DNA from: Candidatus Gastranaerophilales bacterium
GTDB taxonomy: Bacteria > Cyanobacteriota > Vampirovibrionia > Gastranaerophilales > Gastranaerophilaceae
Length of the DNA stretch: 64,000 bases
Assembly (NCBI GenBank): GCA_944324255.1
Contig: CALUVM010000005.1
Span: 41,091-105,090, forward strand
Reading direction: 5' to 3'
Part shown: positions 52,255 to 61,570 of the stretch, piece after piece
How positions within the stretch are numbered: position 1 is the first letter of the stretch
Layout: the number at the start of each line of letters is the position of its first letter
Notes under the pieces: model-generated
The model's input: only the letters and a program-made list of their open reading frames with translations
What the model was told of the DNA's origin: nothing
Databases searched by the model: none
Program-made: the position numbers and the translations under genes

Positions 52255-53571
52255 TCATGCCGGAAGTTTTATACAAAATTCCGTATACTCTCCTTCTTCA
52301 CTTTCAACAGTCAGTTCTCCATTATGGGCTTTTAGTATTTGTAACGCAAGATAAAGCCCCAAGCCGGTACCTATTTTTCTAAATTTTTTTGCTGCAGAAT
52401 AATACTTATTAAAAATTTTATCAATATCAGACTTTGAGATTCCGGCGCCGTAATCTTTAATACGTATCGTTATATACTTCGGAATTTCGCCAATATAAAT
52501 TTCAATCGGGGATTTTGGGGAACCGTATGAAATTGCATTTTGAATCAAATTCTTCACTACTCGTTTTAATTGAAATCTGTCTGCCAGTACTCTTATATCA
52601 CGACTTAAGATAAAATTTATCTTATTATCGGTTTTCTGTGCAATAGGAGTCATCTCTTCAATAATTTCTTCAATAAAGCTTTTTAACATTATATTTTCTT
52701 TGTGCAGGGCTATTTTCCCATCCTTTATCTTGTAAGTGTCCAAAACGACCTGCACTAAATCCAGCAGTTCTTTATTAGAGGTCTGCATGTTTTTAAGAGC
52801 AAATTTTTGTTTATCACTTATCGGTCCGAAATTTTCGTTCAAAAAAAGTTCTATCATATTGGTTTCGGCAATGATAGGAACTTTAAGGTCATGAGTAAGA
52901 GTTGCTACAAAATCTTCTTTCAGAGTTTCAAGTTCCTTTTGATTTGTATTATTTTTCAAAATAAGAATAAACCTTTTTTGGCTCTCATCGAGCTTAAGTT
53001 CAACAGAGCTTGCCAGAAAGCTGGCAGTCGGGTTAGCAATTACTGTAACCTCATCATCATGAAGCATCTCTACAGTTTTTCTTTTAGGTAAAACTACAAA
53101 ATCAGAAATAGGTTTGCCAATAATATCTTTACCCGGAACTTTAAACCATTCGGAAACCCTTAAGGTAGCACGCTGAATCTTATCATTCTCATCCGTTATA
53201 ATAAGACCGTCAGATAAAGAATTTATTGCAGCTTCAAGGAATTTGTTTTGTTTTGAAAGCTCATTTTGATACTCCGTTATCATGGTTTCTCTATCATGCA
53301 AGCTCTCAATCATACGATTTACACTATCTGACAGAATTTCCGAATTTGGAATATCAATCGTATCTATTTTTTTTGTTAAATCTCCATAGCGGATTGAATT
53401 AACAGTCTTGGTCAGGGAAGTGATATAATCATTAATCTTATTCCACTGCTCCTTTGTTTTTCTTATAAAAACAAACAATAAGACTAGCAACAATAAAATA
53501 AAAAGATGCAGAATATGAGCTAAAATAGTTCCGCTTTCTTCAATAATAAAGCTTTTTAATTCCAAGAGCAT
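52255..53571 (-). CDS. Membrane sensor histidine kinase (HAMP-PAS)
   Basis: 438 residues. One N-terminal membrane helix (about 15-36), HAMP-like segment (40-95), PAS (115-210, SLSDGLIITDENDKIQRAT), then HisKA with phospho-acceptor H227 (ATLTHDLKVPI) and HATPase with N box VVKNLIQNAISYGSP and G2 box GTGLGLYLAL. No large periplasmic sensing domain, so the PAS or membrane state is likely sensed. It heads an operon with the Nudix, aroH, receiver and probably patatin genes. Confidence 0.92.
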   Translation of the reverse strand: MLLELKSFIIEESGTILAHILHLFILLLLVLLFVFIRKTKEQWNKINDYITSLTKTVNSIRYGDLTKKIDTIDIPNSEILSDSVNRMIESLHDRETMITEYQNELSKQNKFLEAAINSLSDGLIITDENDKIQRATLRVSEWFKVPGKDIIGKPISDFVVLPKRKTVEMLHDDEVTVIANPTASFLASSVELKLDESQKRFILILKNNTNQKELETLKEDFVATLTHDLKVPIIAETNMIELFLNENFGPISDKQKFALKNMQTSNKELLDLVQVVLDTYKIKDGKIALHKENIMLKSFIEEIIEEMTPIAQKTDNKINFILSRDIRVLADRFQLKRVVKNLIQNAISYGSPKSPIEIYIGEIPKYITIRIKDYGAGISKSDIDKIFNKYYSAAKKFRKIGTGLGLYLALQILKAHNGELTVESEEGEYTEFCIKLPA

Positions 53572-53633
53572 GGTATATGGTCCTATTTAAAATTTTTATG
53601 ATATAATTATACCAGAAATCATGGGATTAATAA

Positions 53634-54443
53634 ATGAACAAGATTAAATTATATAGTTTGGGAGCAGCTTGCTGGTTTAGTACAATGTTGTGTTATGCAA
53701 CAGAGAAATTTGAAGTCCTTCCGGATTTACCGGATCCGTTGGCTTATGCCGTTCAGCCGGCAGAAGCTTCTACAATTTCAGGTAATGCCGGTGCTCCGTT
53801 AGCTGCAGCTCAATCAATAGGTCATGAACCCAGCATAATTTCAGTTGTGCTTTCTTTATTATTTGTTATTCTCTTAATTTATGTTACCGGAATCATTTAT
53901 GCGAAACTAAACCGGCTCGGGATTAAGACGCTAAAACAAACCGGTGATTTGGGACGCTCAAAAGTTTCAGTTATATCAACAACACCGCTAGGCAACAACA
54001 AGACCCTGCATGTTGTGGAGTTAGACGGCAAAAGAATGCTAATAGGAGCTTCTTCTGCATCTATTCATTTAATTAAAGATTTAGGAAGTTTTGTAGAAGA
54101 TTGTGATGACAAAGAATACTCACATATTGAAATCCCTAATATAAAAATACCTAAAATTGAAATACCTAAAATTGAGATTCCTTCAATCGGTTTTTCAAAA
54201 CTCATAACAAAAACTCATAAAGGCATCGATTTAGATGATGAAAAGAATGAAACGGAGAGTAAAGAAGAGAGCCCTGATGAAAATTCTATGACGGATGTGC
54301 ATAATGAAAATCCTGAAGGTATAATCGACACTTTATTTTCCGAACAACAGAAAGAAGAAGCGGCTCAGCAGGAAAAAAGCCAGGCTTCAGAACATATGGT
54401 AGATCCTGATGAATTTGCTTTATATAAAAAGTATTTGAGCTAA
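53634..54443 (+). CDS. fliO: Flagellar export-gate assembly protein FliO
   Basis: 269 residues. N-terminal signal-like hydrophobic helix, then a second helix (about 67-93) and the FliO domain: VISTTPLGNNKTLHVVELDG and KRMLIGASSASIHLIKDLG are the family pattern. A low-complexity segment at about 163-185 alternates IP[K/N]I units (IPNIKIPKIEIPKIEIP), followed by an acidic Glu-rich tail. FliO stabilises FliP in the export gate; fliP is not next door. It is divergent from the histidine kinase. Confidence 0.75.
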   Translation: MNKIKLYSLGAACWFSTMLCYATEKFEVLPDLPDPLAYAVQPAEASTISGNAGAPLAAAQSIGHEPSIISVVLSLLFVILLIYVTGIIYAKLNRLGIKTLKQTGDLGRSKVSVISTTPLGNNKTLHVVELDGKRMLIGASSASIHLIKDLGSFVEDCDDKEYSHIEIPNIKIPKIEIPKIEIPSIGFSKLITKTHKGIDLDDEKNETESKEESPDENSMTDVHNENPEGIIDTLFSEQQKEEAAQQEKSQASEHMVDPDEFALYKKYLS

Positions 54444-54466
54444 GTTTAAATGTGCGGGGGATATGA

Positions 54467-55336
54467 ATGGCAAAAAGTGTAAAAATTGCTGATAAAATTA
54501 TCGGTGACGGATATCCTTGTTTTATTATCGCCGAAATTGGCATTAATCATAACGGCTCTGTAACATTAGCTAAAAAAATGATTGATATTGCCGTTACCAC
54601 GGGATGTGATGCTGTTAAATTCCAAAAACGCACTGTAGATGTTGTTTATACCAAAGAGGAACTGGCGAAAGAAAGAAAAAGCGTTTTCGGAAATACAAAC
54701 GGAGATTTAAAAAGAGGGCTTGAATTCGGAGAGAAGGAATACAGAGAAATTGACGAGTATTGTAAGCGCAAAGGCATACTCTGGTTTGCTTCATGCTGGG
54801 ATGAAGGCTCCGTAGATTTTATGGAAAAATTTGATATTCCTTGCTATAAAATTGCATCAGCCTCTTTAACTGATGACAACCTTTTAAAATATACCAGGGC
54901 AAAGCAAAAACCGATTCTCTTATCAACCGGAATGAGTACAATGGAAGAAATCCGGCATGCTGTATCAATTCTCGGAGAAGATAATCTGGTTATTTTCCAT
55001 TGCACATCAACTTATCCGTCGAATACAGAGGAAATGAACCTGAGAGTTATAGAAACATTTAAAAGGGAATTCGATTGTCCTATCGGATATTCCGGACATG
55101 AAAGAGGGGTCACACCATCGGTTCTTGCAGTTGCACTCGGAGCTAATGCTGTAGAACGCCATATTACAGTCGATAGAACAAACTGGGGGTCTGATCAAGC
55201 AGCCAGCCTAGAAATGGCAGGCTTGTACCATATGGTAAGAGATATCAGACAGGTTCCGGCACTTTTAGGAAATGGTGTTAAGATTGTTTATCCGAGAGAG
55301 ATTCCTATTATTGAAAAGCTAAGAAGAGTGAAATAA
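54467..55336 (+). CDS. NeuB-family nonulosonate synthase without SAF domain
   Basis: 289-residue (beta/alpha)8 synthase that condenses PEP with a hexosamine derivative to a sialic-acid-like sugar. CFIIAEIGINHNGSVTLAK, KFQKRTVDVVYT, CYKIASASLTDDNLL and PIGYSGHERGVTPS with AVERHITVDRTNWG are conserved. Typical NeuB is about 345 residues with a C-terminal antifreeze-like domain; here it stops after the barrel. It shares its last base with the phosphatase start. Together they suggest a phosphorylated nonulosonate intermediate, later dephosphorylated. Sugar unknown. Confidence 0.85.
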   Translation: MAKSVKIADKIIGDGYPCFIIAEIGINHNGSVTLAKKMIDIAVTTGCDAVKFQKRTVDVVYTKEELAKERKSVFGNTNGDLKRGLEFGEKEYREIDEYCKRKGILWFASCWDEGSVDFMEKFDIPCYKIASASLTDDNLLKYTRAKQKPILLSTGMSTMEEIRHAVSILGEDNLVIFHCTSTYPSNTEEMNLRVIETFKREFDCPIGYSGHERGVTPSVLAVALGANAVERHITVDRTNWGSDQAASLEMAGLYHMVRDIRQVPALLGNGVKIVYPREIPIIEKLRRVK

Positions 55337-55812
55337 TGATTAATTTACCTGAAACTATCAAAATGGTCATAACCGATTTTGACGGAATTATCACTGATAA
55401 TTGCGTTTATATTGATTCAAAAGGTGAAATGACAAGAAAACTTAATTTTAAAGATGTTATGGCTTTTTCACTTTTAAGAAAAAACGGTTTTATGATGGGA
55501 ATTGTCTCCGGCGAATCAAACTCTGCGATAGAACTTATTTCAAAAAAATTTCAAATTGAAGAGGTTCATCAGGGAATAAGGAATAAACTTTTAATTATAA
55601 AATCAATAATTGAAAAATATAATTTAAAAGAAGATGAATTTGTTTACATAGGAGATGATGTAAACGATTATGAATCTTTGTGTTATTCTAAATATGCAGT
55701 TACGGTGCCGGATGCCGCAGATAAAATAAAATCTATAGAAGGTATACAAATTACCCAAAGACACGGCGGAAACGGTGCTTTTAGAGAAATTGCCGACTCG
55801 CTTATAAAATAA
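55336..55812 (+). CDS. KdsC-like HAD phosphatase
   Basis: 158-residue HAD subfamily III phosphatase. VITDFDGIITDN contains the nucleophile D14 and acid/base D16; FVYIGDDVNDYESLC is motif IV; SGESNSAIELISKKF the middle motif. KdsC removes phosphate from KDO-8-P; here the gene shares its first base with a NeuB-family gene, so a nonulosonate-9-phosphate (e.g. from NeuNAc-9-P or KDN-9-P type chemistry) is the likelier substrate. Homotetramer expected. Confidence 0.82.
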   Translation: MINLPETIKMVITDFDGIITDNCVYIDSKGEMTRKLNFKDVMAFSLLRKNGFMMGIVSGESNSAIELISKKFQIEEVHQGIRNKLLIIKSIIEKYNLKEDEFVYIGDDVNDYESLCYSKYAVTVPDAADKIKSIEGIQITQRHGGNGAFREIADSLIK

Positions 55813-55829
55813 TTAAACTTTTCCAGTAT

Positions 55830-55842
55830 TTACAAAACTTAA
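55830..55842 (-). repeat. Inverted 13-base copy of the TTAAGTTTTGTAA motif
   Basis: TTACAAAACTTAA on the plus strand matches the core of the 16-mer at 22842 and 26213 in inverted orientation. It lies 59 bases before the 55901 gene. Confidence 0.35.
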
Positions 55843-55846
55843 TATC

Positions 55847-55894
55847 TAAGCAATTTATTATTATATTATTTTTTTATAATACCAGGAAGGTTAA
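55847..55894 (+). promoter_or_regulatory. Leader element shared with the 46052 gene, copy 2
   Basis: TAAGCAATTT (55847-55856), 27 bases including TATAAT-like TATAATA, then AGGAAGGTTAA (55884-55894), six bases before the ATG. Confidence 0.45.
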
Positions 55895-55900
55895 TTATTA

Positions 55901-56758
55901 ATGGTTCAAGGCATAAGCAATAAGAATGATAATGGTATTTATAACACAATGATTGGATGTGTCGGTGTTGCTGCAGGTTGGGAAATTGAGCCATATTTAC
56001 GAAAATGTCTCAAGTTACCACAAAATATGGTAATAAAAAAGCACTTTGGCAATATTCAGGGAGGAGGGTACAGATCTTATCTGGAAACAGCAATTAAACA
56101 GAATAACTTGAATGGTAAAATACAAGTTCTAGATTTGAATTCCAACAATATCACGCAGGTTACAAATCAATTAGTAAAAAAGCCTCAGAAAAGATCTTTC
56201 ATCAGTAAAGCTATATCACACATACTGAGGATCAAAAGCAAGCGAGAAAATTCAATTAAAAGAACCGCTGCGGGGCAGAATGCTTTTTTTGACCCACGCA
56301 ATAATATGATAGTTTGTAATTTTGATAAGTTTGGTGCGCCTTGTTTTCATGAACTTCAGCATAAATTAAATAAAACATCAAAAAATCCAATTATAAGGAC
56401 ATTTGCAAAGATAAGGAATCCGCTTGTTGCATTTGCACCTCTTGCAATTTCAGCGACAGCAATGCTTACAAATAAGAGAAAGCCGGGCGAAAAAGAAAGA
56501 CTTGTTGATAAAATTAAAAATAATTGCGGGTTATTAACAACTCTTTCATTTCTACCGTTAACTATTGAAGAATGCATTGCTAATTTCAAAGGAACAAAAA
56601 TAGCTAAAAAAGCTGGTGTTACAGGGGACATGCTTAAAAAGGTTAAGCTATGTCATAAGCTATCCGCAGGCAATTACTGTATTTCAGCAATAGTTGCCGG
56701 TCTTGCTACCTATAGTGCAAACAAAATCAGAGACTTTATCTGTGAAAAGAAGAAATAA
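55901..56758 (+). CDS. Candidate membrane zinc metalloprotease (HELQH), lineage-specific
   Basis: 285 residues, no known family recognised. The segment PCFHELQHKLN places an HExxH zinc motif at 150-154. A third acidic ligand could be E223/E224 in TIEECIANFKGTKIAKKAG, a context like the ExxAx...G of M48-type membrane proteases. Hydrophobic stretches at about 172-190, 208-221 and 257-273 flank it, so the site faces the membrane surface. The 125 N-terminal residues are soluble and basic. It shares its leader with the 46052 gene. A non-protease zinc protein remains possible. Confidence 0.55.
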   Translation: MVQGISNKNDNGIYNTMIGCVGVAAGWEIEPYLRKCLKLPQNMVIKKHFGNIQGGGYRSYLETAIKQNNLNGKIQVLDLNSNNITQVTNQLVKKPQKRSFISKAISHILRIKSKRENSIKRTAAGQNAFFDPRNNMIVCNFDKFGAPCFHELQHKLNKTSKNPIIRTFAKIRNPLVAFAPLAISATAMLTNKRKPGEKERLVDKIKNNCGLLTTLSFLPLTIEECIANFKGTKIAKKAGVTGDMLKKVKLCHKLSAGNYCISAIVAGLATYSANKIRDFICEKKK

Positions 56759-56812
56759 ACAAAACCTCTCTTTAGCATTTTTTGTGTATAATAAAGATGA
56801 CTGGAGAGATTT

Positions 56813-58801
56813 ATGAATTTATATACGCTATCCGAAATTATAGATAAAAAATTTTCTCACGGTGAAATTCCGCCTCAAAATATTATTGAAGAGATTCGTT
56901 CAATAACATCAAAAGGCGGTTATATCGGGCTTGCACAAATTGACCCGACAGCCGGAAATCTTGAATTCAATGCAAAAAAGATAGCTAAATATATAAAATA
57001 CTCCGAAAAAATCGGACTTGATATGGTAATTTTTCCTGAACTGGCTCTAATGGGATATCCTATAGAAGACACTATCGACAGGCATCCGCTTATTGTACGG
57101 GAAAATATCAAATGGCTTAAAGGTTTGGCAAAAATTACAAAAAACACAACCGCTATTGTGGGATTTGTAGAGCCAAGAGAAAAAGATGCGGAGGGCAAAA
57201 GGTTTTATAATTCGGCTGCTATACTACAAAATGGTAAAATCACCGGAATCGTAAGAAAATCTCTGCTTCCTACCTATTCAGAATTTAATGATTACAGATA
57301 TATTGAACCCTCACCCGTTGTTGGTGTACAACCGGTTGAAACACTGGGTAAACTCTCCAGAGAAAACATTCAGCCTTCCAATAAATATCTGGAAATTAAC
57401 GGTACAAAATATGGGATTTCTATTTGTGAAGACTGCTGGAACAATAAAGAGTTCTTTGAGAAAAATCTTTACGATAAAGACCCTATTGAAGAACTAAAGG
57501 AAGCAGATATCTTTATCAATTGTTCGGCATCTCCTACCAGAGCTAAAAAAGAACAGCTAAAACACAATATGCTCTCTTTTATTTCCTCTAAATACAAAAA
57601 ACCTATGATTTATGTAAATCAAGTCGGGGCAATAGATAATATATCTTTTGACGGCTCAAGCAGAGTCTTTAATTCAAAAGGCGAATTGATTGCCAGAGCT
57701 AAATCTTTTGAAGAGCAATTTTTAATTGTGAATCCGAAAAATGAAACTGGTAAAATATATCCGCTTACCAAAGGGCTTGAAAAATCCTTAACAGAGCAAA
57801 AGGTTTTCACCTTAGAATATGAGTCCGACTTAGAAAGGACTTATAAAACAATTGTTCAAGGAATAAGAGATTATTTTTCAAAATGCGGATTTAAAAAAGC
57901 TGTTCTAGGTCTTTCAGGCGGGCTTGATTCTACGGTTTGCGCAGTACTTCTTGCAGATGCTCTGGGAAAAGAGAATGTGTTCGGGATTTCAATGCCGTCA
58001 AAATTAACCTCAAAAGAAAGTAAATCAGATGCAAAAGAGCTTGCAGAAAATTTAGGCATTAATTTCACGGAAGCTTCTATTAAGCCTATGGTTGATACAA
58101 CAACAGACTGCCTGAATGATTTATTTAAAGTAGTAGAAACGAAGTGGGATTGCAGGTACAAGAATTCTTTTACCCCGGATAACATACAGGCACGTTCAAG
58201 AGCAATGTTTCTATGGGGTATAAGTAATGAGTTTGCATCCTGCATTCCAATTGCAACCTCTGATAAATCCGAACTCTATATGGGATATGCAACCATTAAC
58301 GGCGATATGTCCGGAGGTTTTGCGCCGATTGCAGATGTACCTAAAACAAAACTTTTTGCTTTTGCAAGATGGCTTAATTCAAACAGAGAAGAAAAGAATG
58401 CGATTCCGGAAGCTATTATACTTAAAAAACCGGGAGCAGAGCTTGCTATAGATCCTAAAACCGGGAAAACTCTTAATGCGGAAGATGCTCTTATGCCATA
58501 TGAATTTTTGGACGAAATTATTTGGAGAATAGAAAATAAAAATGAATCTTATTCTGACCTTCTTGAAGCTGAATTTGTTTATGAAAAGAAAAACAAAATA
58601 AGTAAAGAACAAAAAATAGAATGGCTTGACAAGTTCTACAGAAGAATGTCAACAGCTCTGTACAAGTGGTCGATTCTGCCGCCATCAGTTATTGTGGAAT
58701 CCCGTTCTATTAATAAATCCGACTACAGACAGCCTATAACTTCATCTAAGATTAATTATAAAGGGGTTAATGAAGAAGAAATCGCTAACAGTCTACTTTA
58801 A
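56813..58801 (+). CDS. nadE: Glutamine-dependent NAD+ synthetase
   Basis: 662 residues: N-terminal nitrilase-type glutaminase and C-terminal synthetase. Triad E76 (FPELALMGYP), K149 (VRKSLLP) and C205 (GISICEDCWN) release ammonia; LGLSGGLDSTVCAVLLADAL is the P-loop-like ATP motif, and MYMGYATINGDMSGGFAPI-type sequence binds deamido-NAD. Last step of NAD synthesis. It overlaps the convergent TPR gene by 9 bases. Preceded by GGAGAG. Confidence 0.95.
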   Translation: MNLYTLSEIIDKKFSHGEIPPQNIIEEIRSITSKGGYIGLAQIDPTAGNLEFNAKKIAKYIKYSEKIGLDMVIFPELALMGYPIEDTIDRHPLIVRENIKWLKGLAKITKNTTAIVGFVEPREKDAEGKRFYNSAAILQNGKITGIVRKSLLPTYSEFNDYRYIEPSPVVGVQPVETLGKLSRENIQPSNKYLEINGTKYGISICEDCWNNKEFFEKNLYDKDPIEELKEADIFINCSASPTRAKKEQLKHNMLSFISSKYKKPMIYVNQVGAIDNISFDGSSRVFNSKGELIARAKSFEEQFLIVNPKNETGKIYPLTKGLEKSLTEQKVFTLEYESDLERTYKTIVQGIRDYFSKCGFKKAVLGLSGGLDSTVCAVLLADALGKENVFGISMPSKLTSKESKSDAKELAENLGINFTEASIKPMVDTTTDCLNDLFKVVETKWDCRYKNSFTPDNIQARSRAMFLWGISNEFASCIPIATSDKSELYMGYATINGDMSGGFAPIADVPKTKLFAFARWLNSNREEKNAIPEAIILKKPGAELAIDPKTGKTLNAEDALMPYEFLDEIIWRIENKNESYSDLLEAEFVYEKKNKISKEQKIEWLDKFYRRMSTALYKWSILPPSVIVESRSINKSDYRQPITSSKINYKGVNEEEIANSLL

Positions 58802-59824
58802 CATAAGGCTGGAATTAAGATGCCTTATCTGTCGTTTCATATCATCAGCTTTATCCATAAGATTTTCGTTAGCATAAATTTCCATCGCAGTTTTATAGTT
58901 AGCTTCAGCATCACATCTAAGCTGCGGGTTATCATACCCTGACATTAATTGTAAAGTCTGGGCTAAAAGGACATAAGCTTCCGGTTTTTTAGGGTTGATT
59001 TTAATAGCTTTTTCAAAACACTCTTTAGAGTCAATTATATGTCCTTCTATATGATTTTTATATCCTTCCAAGATTTTCATCGGGTATGCAAACAAATTCT
59101 GCTTATCAAAGATTGCAAGCTCAAGAAGAAAACAGATTTCCAGCAAATCTTTTTCCTGATACATATCACAGAATCTAAAATGAGAAACAAAATACTTAGG
59201 GAAAATATTGTCAATTCTTGATAATATCAATTGTTCCTTATCTTTTTGTCCTGCTATACCGTATATATTTGCTTCTTTTAAAAGTTTTATAGGATTATCT
59301 TTATCCAGAAGATCAATTATATTTAAGAGTTTTAAACCTTTTGCATATTCGTCATTTGCCAAAACAAGAGCTGTTTCATTAAAGAGAAACTGAATTGTTT
59401 TAAATTTATTATATTCAAAAATCTCTGATATGTATTTTTTTGCAAGATCCTCCTGTGCGGAATAAACGAGAGATAAAAATTTGATTCTCTGAACATCAAA
59501 ATTATCCGAATCATAGCTTAAAATAACATTGGCATCTAAGATAGCTTCGTAGTAATTAGAAATTTCGAAATTCAAAAATACCCGCTCATAATAAGCATCT
59601 TTTTTATTTGCACAATGCCCTATTATATATGTAAAATCCGAGTATGCATCATTTAACATTAACAGCTTTTTACATAATCTGCCGCGCTTAAGAAAAGTCA
59701 GGGAAGGTTTATATTCTTCTCTTATCAGATAATTTAATTTTTCCAGTGCCAGTTCAAAATTATTTTCCGCAATATTTTTATCGACGGTTTTTAAGCACAT
59801 TAGATATTTAATATTATCTAGCAT
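58793..59824 (-). CDS. TPR-repeat protein
   Basis: 343 residues, all helical. Several tetratricopeptide-like units are visible: NNFELALEKLNYLIRE, NDAYSDFTYIIGHCANK, SNYYEAILDANVILSY and a clear C-terminal one, GHIIDSKECFEKAIKINPKKPEAYV. No signal peptide or membrane helix. It is on the same strand as, and 68 bases downstream of, dnaA. TPR proteins act as protein-interaction scaffolds; partner unknown. Confidence 0.8.
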   Translation of the reverse strand: MLDNIKYLMCLKTVDKNIAENNFELALEKLNYLIREEYKPSLTFLKRGRLCKKLLMLNDAYSDFTYIIGHCANKKDAYYERVFLNFEISNYYEAILDANVILSYDSDNFDVQRIKFLSLVYSAQEDLAKKYISEIFEYNKFKTIQFLFNETALVLANDEYAKGLKLLNIIDLLDKDNPIKLLKEANIYGIAGQKDKEQLILSRIDNIFPKYFVSHFRFCDMYQEKDLLEICFLLELAIFDKQNLFAYPMKILEGYKNHIEGHIIDSKECFEKAIKINPKKPEAYVLLAQTLQLMSGYDNPQLRCDAEANYKTAMEIYANENLMDKADDMKRQIRHLNSSLMLK

Positions 59825-59892
59825 AATCGCTCCGATTCCCTACATAATTATAATTATCATAAAATTTTTATTATGGCGAGTACCTTTGTCGG

Positions 59893-61278
59893 CTAGATTA
59901 CTTTTAACACCTGTTTAATTTCTCTTATAGCATGGGCTAATTCTTTTTTAAGCGGTAATTCTTTTTTTATCTTATCGTGCGCAAACATTATTGTAGTATG
60001 TTTTTTATTATAATATTCCGCAATATTAACAAAACTTTTTCCGGTTAGTTCTCTTGCAAGATAGATTGCGATATGCCTTGCTAAAGATACCTTTTGCCCC
60101 CTTGCAGCGCCTTTAATATCGTTTAAATCAACTTCATAGTATTCAGCTGTTACTTTTGCTATTTTTTCAAAACTTAGTTCCTCTTTTTTATCAGCGAATT
60201 TCAAAACTTCTTTTGCTAAATCTAAATCAAGATTTCTTCCTGTAACTTCGGCATACGCTGAAACTTTATTAAAAGCGCCTTCCAGCTCTCTCACATTCTT
60301 TTCATAATTAATTGCAATATACTTAAGAGCATTTTCTTCATACTTCAAATCATTATCATCAGAAAGCTTCCTTAAAATCTCAATCCTGTTATCTAAATCA
60401 GGAGGGGTTAATTCAACCATCAAACCCATTTCAAATCTTGAACACAATGCTGCTGTAAGAGTCGGTATATCCTTAGGGACCCTGTCTGAAGTTATAACAA
60501 TCTGTTTTCCTTTATTATACAAACTGTCAAATGTATGCTGCATCTGAGCCATTGTTTTATTTTTGGACTCTATAAACTGAATATCATCTATTAGAATAAT
60601 ATCGATATTTGTGTATTTTTTGTTAAACTTGGACATATTTTCAACAGTATCTTTTGAATTTCTGCTGTTTGAAATAAAGTCGTTTACATAATCTTCAGTT
60701 TTAGTGTATTTAACTTTCAATTTCGGATTATTAAATATTGTATAATGTCCGATAGCTTGCATTAAATGAGTTTTTCCCAAACCGGCATTCCCGTAAATAA
60801 ATAGTGGATTGTATTTTTTAGCCGGATTCTGAGCTACTGACATTGCCATCTGGTATGCAAATTTGTTAGTTTTTCCGACCACAAAATTCTCAAATTTATA
60901 CTTAAGATTCAGGTTGGAAGCCGACTGCATATTGCTTAAATTTTCCATAGCCTGCTCTTTTAGCTTACTCTCAAGAGTTTTTTTCTGCAGCCGCTCATTT
61001 TCTTTTTTTAAACTCTTTGCAGCTTTTTCATCATATATAATTACAAAATCCGAATTTTGATTATTAGAAATTCTTTTTATGACATCGACAATTTGATGAT
61101 AGTGATTCTTTCTTAACAAGTCACGCCCCATCATTTGTCCAGTTACAACAGTCAAAACCCCTTTATCATAACCGGAAACCTCAAGCGGATAAATCCACGG
61201 ATGAGCACTCTCAGGAAGAACTTCTATAAGTCCTGACTTAATTTGCTCCCAAAGGTTCTTTAACTCCGTATTTTCCAT
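59893..61278 (-). CDS. dnaA: Chromosome replication initiator
   Basis: 461-residue AAA+ initiator. Walker A GNAGLGKTHLMQA, Walker B IILIDDIQF, sensor II/arginine region ALCSRFEMGLMVEL, and the DNA-binding signature HTTIMFAHDKI in domain IV (YYNKKHTT). It binds DnaA boxes at oriC. The gene is not followed by dnaN, and no cluster of TTATCCACA-like boxes is visible next to it, so oriC is probably elsewhere. tRNA-Cys lies 41 bases upstream on the same strand. Confidence 0.97.
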   Translation of the reverse strand: MENTELKNLWEQIKSGLIEVLPESAHPWIYPLEVSGYDKGVLTVVTGQMMGRDLLRKNHYHQIVDVIKRISNNQNSDFVIIYDEKAAKSLKKENERLQKKTLESKLKEQAMENLSNMQSASNLNLKYKFENFVVGKTNKFAYQMAMSVAQNPAKKYNPLFIYGNAGLGKTHLMQAIGHYTIFNNPKLKVKYTKTEDYVNDFISNSRNSKDTVENMSKFNKKYTNIDIILIDDIQFIESKNKTMAQMQHTFDSLYNKGKQIVITSDRVPKDIPTLTAALCSRFEMGLMVELTPPDLDNRIEILRKLSDDNDLKYEENALKYIAINYEKNVRELEGAFNKVSAYAEVTGRNLDLDLAKEVLKFADKKEELSFEKIAKVTAEYYEVDLNDIKGAARGQKVSLARHIAIYLARELTGKSFVNIAEYYNKKHTTIMFAHDKIKKELPLKKELAHAIREIKQVLKVI

Positions 61279-61319
61279 AATTCAGTTCGTGATTGCTTGG
61301 ATTTTATATAAAATAAAAA

Positions 61320-61389
61320 GGCGACACCCGGATTCGAACCGGGGGTAAAAGCTTTGCAGGCTTCTGCCTTACCACTTGGCCATGTCGCC
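61320..61389 (-). tRNA. tRNA-Cys (GCA)
   Basis: 70-base cloverleaf. Acceptor GGCGACA/TGTCGCC pairs perfectly; the anticodon loop CTGCAAA gives GCA (Cys); T-arm CCCGG-TTCGAAT-CCGGG is canonical. The 3' CCA is not encoded, so a nucleotidyltransferase (such as that at 31266-32348) must add it. Its own promoter lies just upstream. Confidence 0.97.
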
Positions 61390-61397
61390 GTACGAGT

Positions 61398-61426
61398 ATG
61401 ATATGATAAACATAACACTTTTTCAA
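61398..61426 (-). promoter_or_regulatory. Promoter of tRNA-Cys
   Basis: TTGAAA (61426-61421) and TATCAT (61403-61398), 17-base spacer; transcription would start at about the first tRNA base. Confidence 0.65.
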
Positions 61427-61570
61427 GTAGGAACCCGGATATTATAATTTGATTCCTTAGAACATTGCCTTTTATCCGGATTGCAGAGGACTGTCTTGCT
61501 CACTCTCATTTACGGCAATTTTGCTATAATGAAACATCTATTTAAAGATTAAATGCTTAAAAGAATGAGA

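Noticed and set aside
61320..61389. tRNA-Cys as an attachment site for an island with hipBA and the recombinase
   Set aside because: The tRNA 3' end faces dnaA, not the island, and no duplicate of the tRNA end is seen beyond 61390.
59893..61570. Search for oriC next to dnaA
   Set aside because: No cluster of TTATCCACA-like boxes on either side; only a TTATCCGGA at about 61474. Origin not supported here.
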